NCBI GenBank assembly: GCA_038503065.1
Contig: JBCAMK010000002.1
Coordinates: 248,001 to 312,000, forward strand
Direction: 5' to 3'
Source: Paragyromitra xinjiangensis
Taxonomy: Eukaryota > Ascomycota > Pezizomycetes > Pezizales > Discinaceae
Length of the DNA: 64,000 nt
Made by a program: the position numbers and the translations under genes. The notes below the pieces were generated by a model. The model did not search any database. It worked only from the letters and a program-made list of their open reading frames with translations, and was not told the origin of the DNA. Shown here piece by piece: positions 61,475 through 64,000 of the stretch (the first letter of the stretch is position 1; each line of letters starts with the position of its first letter).

Positions 61475-62056
61475 TTACTGTACGCCAGTAGAGGCCATAC
61501 CCTTAGGGAAAAAATGGCTCTTCCTTGAGTCGAGAGATACTTCTCTCGTGATAGCAGTGTGATAGTTTCCGCTTGTGGCTCCTGTAACAGCAGAGCTACG
61601 GGGTGTGGAGCCTGGGCCATTGAGGGCCTCTAGAAGACGAATCTTGATGAACTTGTAGAGTACTGGACGAGTGTGGTCTGTAGAATACTGTTGTGACCTC
61701 AGGTCACGAGAAGTAGGCGGAAGGGAGGAAGGGTTCTCAAACAGCTGATAAAACCGCTGAGCTTCAACGTATGACATGATCCGCCCAAAATTATTTGTTG
61801 CTGGTTTGAAGACCACTAAGAATAGAGAAAGCCACTCATGACCACGCCTGCCTACGCCATGATTCCAAGGAAAACTTACATATTTACTCCTGGCAGGTAA
61901 TAGAATTCAAGGGTATACTCGACGAAGAACCCAGTATGTGTTTGCCCCAAAACTCTTAGCCATGTGGAAGTTACTGAGCCAGGCCTAGGCGTGGGTTAGG
62001 GTTTCTAAGTCGTCGGGTAGGTACATACATACTTTAATTTCTATCGGGTACAGCAT
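61475..62056 (-). CDS. probable small gene of unknown function, exon structure uncertain
   Basis: The 3' part (from MSYVEAQRFYQLFENPSSLP at 61777 to the stop at 61475) is a 100-residue frame of protein-like composition. Upstream pieces also read well: a start at 62056 (MLYPIEIKV), a clean 55-nt intron (62028-61974) with a CTAAC branch site, then TSTWLRVLGQTHTGFFVEYT and LEFYYLPGVN up to a strong GTAAGT donor at 61879. The next join is problematic. The obvious acceptor (61816) breaks the frame, and the in-frame acceptor (61848) would give a 32-nt intron. The product is aromatic-rich in its first half and basic and Ser/Thr-rich in its second. I recognise no family. Confidence 0.35.
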
Positions 62057-62613
62057 GGCCTTTACGGACAGCACAGATAATCTGGGCCGCGATTGTTCAG
62101 CGCTGTGTTAATTACCACCAGTCACAGTGTTGGCGTGCCATGCTGGCGCCGTATCGGTCTTCTAGCGTTTGCGCCTAGAAGTAATTAGCGGAAGATCAAT
62201 GGCCACGTTTTTTGTTCCTGAAAAAGTGCCAAAAGAGGACTCGAGGAGCTGTTCTGATCCTTGGGCATTGATGGTGATCGTGTCCTCCACATGGTGGTGA
62301 GCGAGAGGAAAGGGCTCATTCACACAGCCGAATTCTACTTCGGACAAGCTTCATCGGAGGATTAAATACTGTATGCAATTTCGGAACAATCTCTTCTTTA
62401 CAAAAACCCCTATTATTCGAGCTCTTTGGAAGTTTCGAGAGTCTTTTCGTTTCCCGGCTCTGGACCTCCCAACTCCTTACCCGGCAGCTATTGGCAGACA
62501 GCTCTCCTCTCCCGCCACGTCGACTACAAAAAAAAAGTTCACCCGTCTTCGAGTAAAACACAACCTCCAGTTAGCACTACAGCTACATATCATAAACCCT
62601 CAACACAACAACC
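62057..62613. promoter_or_regulatory. divergent region upstream of GET2
   Basis: Upstream region shared by the unknown minus-strand gene and GET2. The last ~100 bases before the GET2 start are rich in C and A, as in strong fungal leaders. A 61-codon minus-strand frame at 62162-62347 has no recognised domain and no ATG. Confidence 0.4.
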
Positions 62614-63805
62614 ATGGACCCAACAGCATCACCTCTAAGTCCCGCAGAGCAGGCACGGATACGTCGCGAGCGCCGTCAAGCCAAAGTCAAGTCCAGCGCT
62701 GGCGCCCGACTAAACCGCATCACATCAACTCAGGGACAAACATTTCGCAGAGAAGGTGCACATCTATCCCCCTATACAATCTTTCCCCCCCTTCCACTGA
62801 GTAATACTTACTCACTGATATTGGTTATAGACGAGACCCCTCCACCCGAATCAGGCCCCCCTTCCCGTAGAAGTGAACCCACCCCCGATCCCCCAGAAAT
62901 CGACATCTCTGCACACCACTATGAGCCAAAATCTCGCCAGCAGGAACGGCTTGCTACTGATAATATCTTTGCCGGCAGGGCGCCTACTCCTGGTGGGCCG
63001 GGAGATTTTGACCAGCCGTCTGATATGGATCTACGGCAGATGCTCATGACCATGAACCAAGGTCCACCGGGCATGCCCGGTATGGGTGGCCTGGCTGGTA
63101 TGGGTGGTATGGGTACTGGTGGTGAAGACCCGATGATGGCGATGCTGCAACAAATGATGGCTGGTGGAGGTGGCATGCCTAGTATGGGTGGGCAGATGCC
63201 ACCAGGAATGCAGATGCCGCCGGGGATGGAGGGGCTAGCGGGGATGATGGGCATGCAAGACCCACAGCTACAGGGTAATGATTGGGGAAGCTGGTGGAGA
63301 GTGTTGCATGGTGTTTGTGCATTGATACTAGGGCTGTGGGCGATAAGGGCTACAGATTGGAGCTTTTCAGGTTCAAGTTTACAGAGGGTGGAATCGGCGA
63401 ACCTGGCAGCGAGCGAGAAACCGGTATGGACAGCTTTTGCTATTCTTTCTTCTCCGATCTTCGTGCTGGATACTGACGGGTTTGTAGCAGCTATTTTGGT
63501 ACTTTACTACGATGGAGCTCATTCTCCAGTCCTCCCGATTTTTCTTGGAGAAGGTAAGACATTTCCTCAACAAAAAAAATATTTTTCTTCTTTTTTTCTT
63601 TTTCTTTGAATGCAGCTAAACTTTTATCCAACAGGGTCGTCCTCCTCCAGGCTCATGGCTCACCACAATCGGTAGCTTCCTACCGCACCCTTTCGGCACG
63701 GCCCTCACCACTATTGCACGCTACAGTGTCATCTGGACAACTATCCTGGCGGACGCCGGCGTACTCCTTTTCTGTCTCGGTATGTTCGCCTGGTGGAACA
63801 CCTAA
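62614..63805 (+). CDS. GET2: GET complex subunit GET2
   Basis: ER membrane receptor subunit for the tail-anchored protein insertion pathway; with GET1 it receives cargo from the ATPase GET3. Exons 62614-62755, 62831-63423, 63491-63553 and 63635-63805 give 322 residues. The cytosolic N-terminus has the basic GET3-binding motif (ARIRRERRQAK, residues 14-24). A disordered Pro-rich linker and a Gly/Met-rich tract (PGMPGMGGLAGMGGMG) follow. Three membrane segments close the protein: WWRVLHGVCALILGLWAI, LFWYFTTMELILQSSRFF and YSVIWTTILADAGVLLFCLG, with the conserved KGRPPPGSWLTTIGSFLPHP between the last two and FAWWNT at the end. Intron 1 (75 nt) has no stop and a multiple-of-three length, so retention would simply add 25 residues. 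Confidence 0.93.
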
Positions 63806-64000
63806 CTTCTAATGACCACGAAAATTCTTTCTATCCCGACCCGGTTGAGGTTGAGGCTTATGTACAATAATGCAGCTTTTTTTAAAAAGACCAATGAGGA
63901 ACGAGTAATAGTAGTACAAAATTCACGAATGATGAATGGATCTATTGTAGTGGTGATATGTTCATTTTCTTCCCTGCGACTTTCTGCGCTGCCCTCCGGG
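63806..64000. other. GET2 3' flank
   Basis: Only 195 bases, A/T-rich, likely the GET2 3' UTR. Nothing else seen. Confidence 0.4.

Overview
The window is nuclear DNA of a filamentous ascomycete (Pezizomycotina). Genes are split by short introns, mostly 41-130 nt, with GTRNGT-type donors and CTAAC/CTAAT-like branch sites. The protein set is fungal: calcipressin, GET2, SWP1, CTK3 and a fungal TMEM135-like protein. Three genes encode mitochondrial large-subunit ribosomal proteins and carry mitochondrial targeting sequences. The relatively gene-poor layout is inferred to suit an early-diverging lineage such as Pezizomycetes or Orbiliomycetes; I cannot place the species.

I rebuilt 18 confident protein-coding genes exon by exon, each keeping one open frame across its junctions. 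Left third (1-16 kb): uL14m (+), RPB9 (-), bL12m (+), a MITE-like foldback element, CTK3 (-), a tRNA-like gene (-), uL16m (+), calcipressin RCN1 (-) and clamp-loader subunit RFC5 (+). Middle (20-36 kb): a DDP1-type Nudix hydrolase (-), arginyl-tRNA-protein transferase ATE1 (+), RPB3 (+), an unrecognised seven-helix membrane protein (+) and an ARMH3/DUF1741 protein (-). Right part (38-64 kb): SEC31 (-), a TMEM135-like membrane protein (-), a bHLH transcription factor (+), oligosaccharyltransferase subunit SWP1 (+), U1 snRNP factor PRP39 (-), a weakly modelled small gene (-) and GET2 (+).

Between these lie long stretches (5.3-8.9, 9.8-12.5, 15.7-20.0, 27.8-30.8, 35.3-38.9, 45.4-49.7 and 51-53.8 kb) with few or no convincing genes. 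They hold microsatellites, a palindromic octamer that recurs far above expectation, an ankyrin fragment, a coding-like remnant and several orphan ORFs.

Functional themes: RPB9, RPB3 and CTK3 all act on RNA polymerase II. uL14m, bL12m and uL16m belong to the mitoribosome. SEC31, SWP1 and GET2 serve ER membrane and secretory traffic. PRP39 is the most unusual locus: this U1 snRNP component's own gene appears to have a GC-AG intron and the two longest introns of the window.
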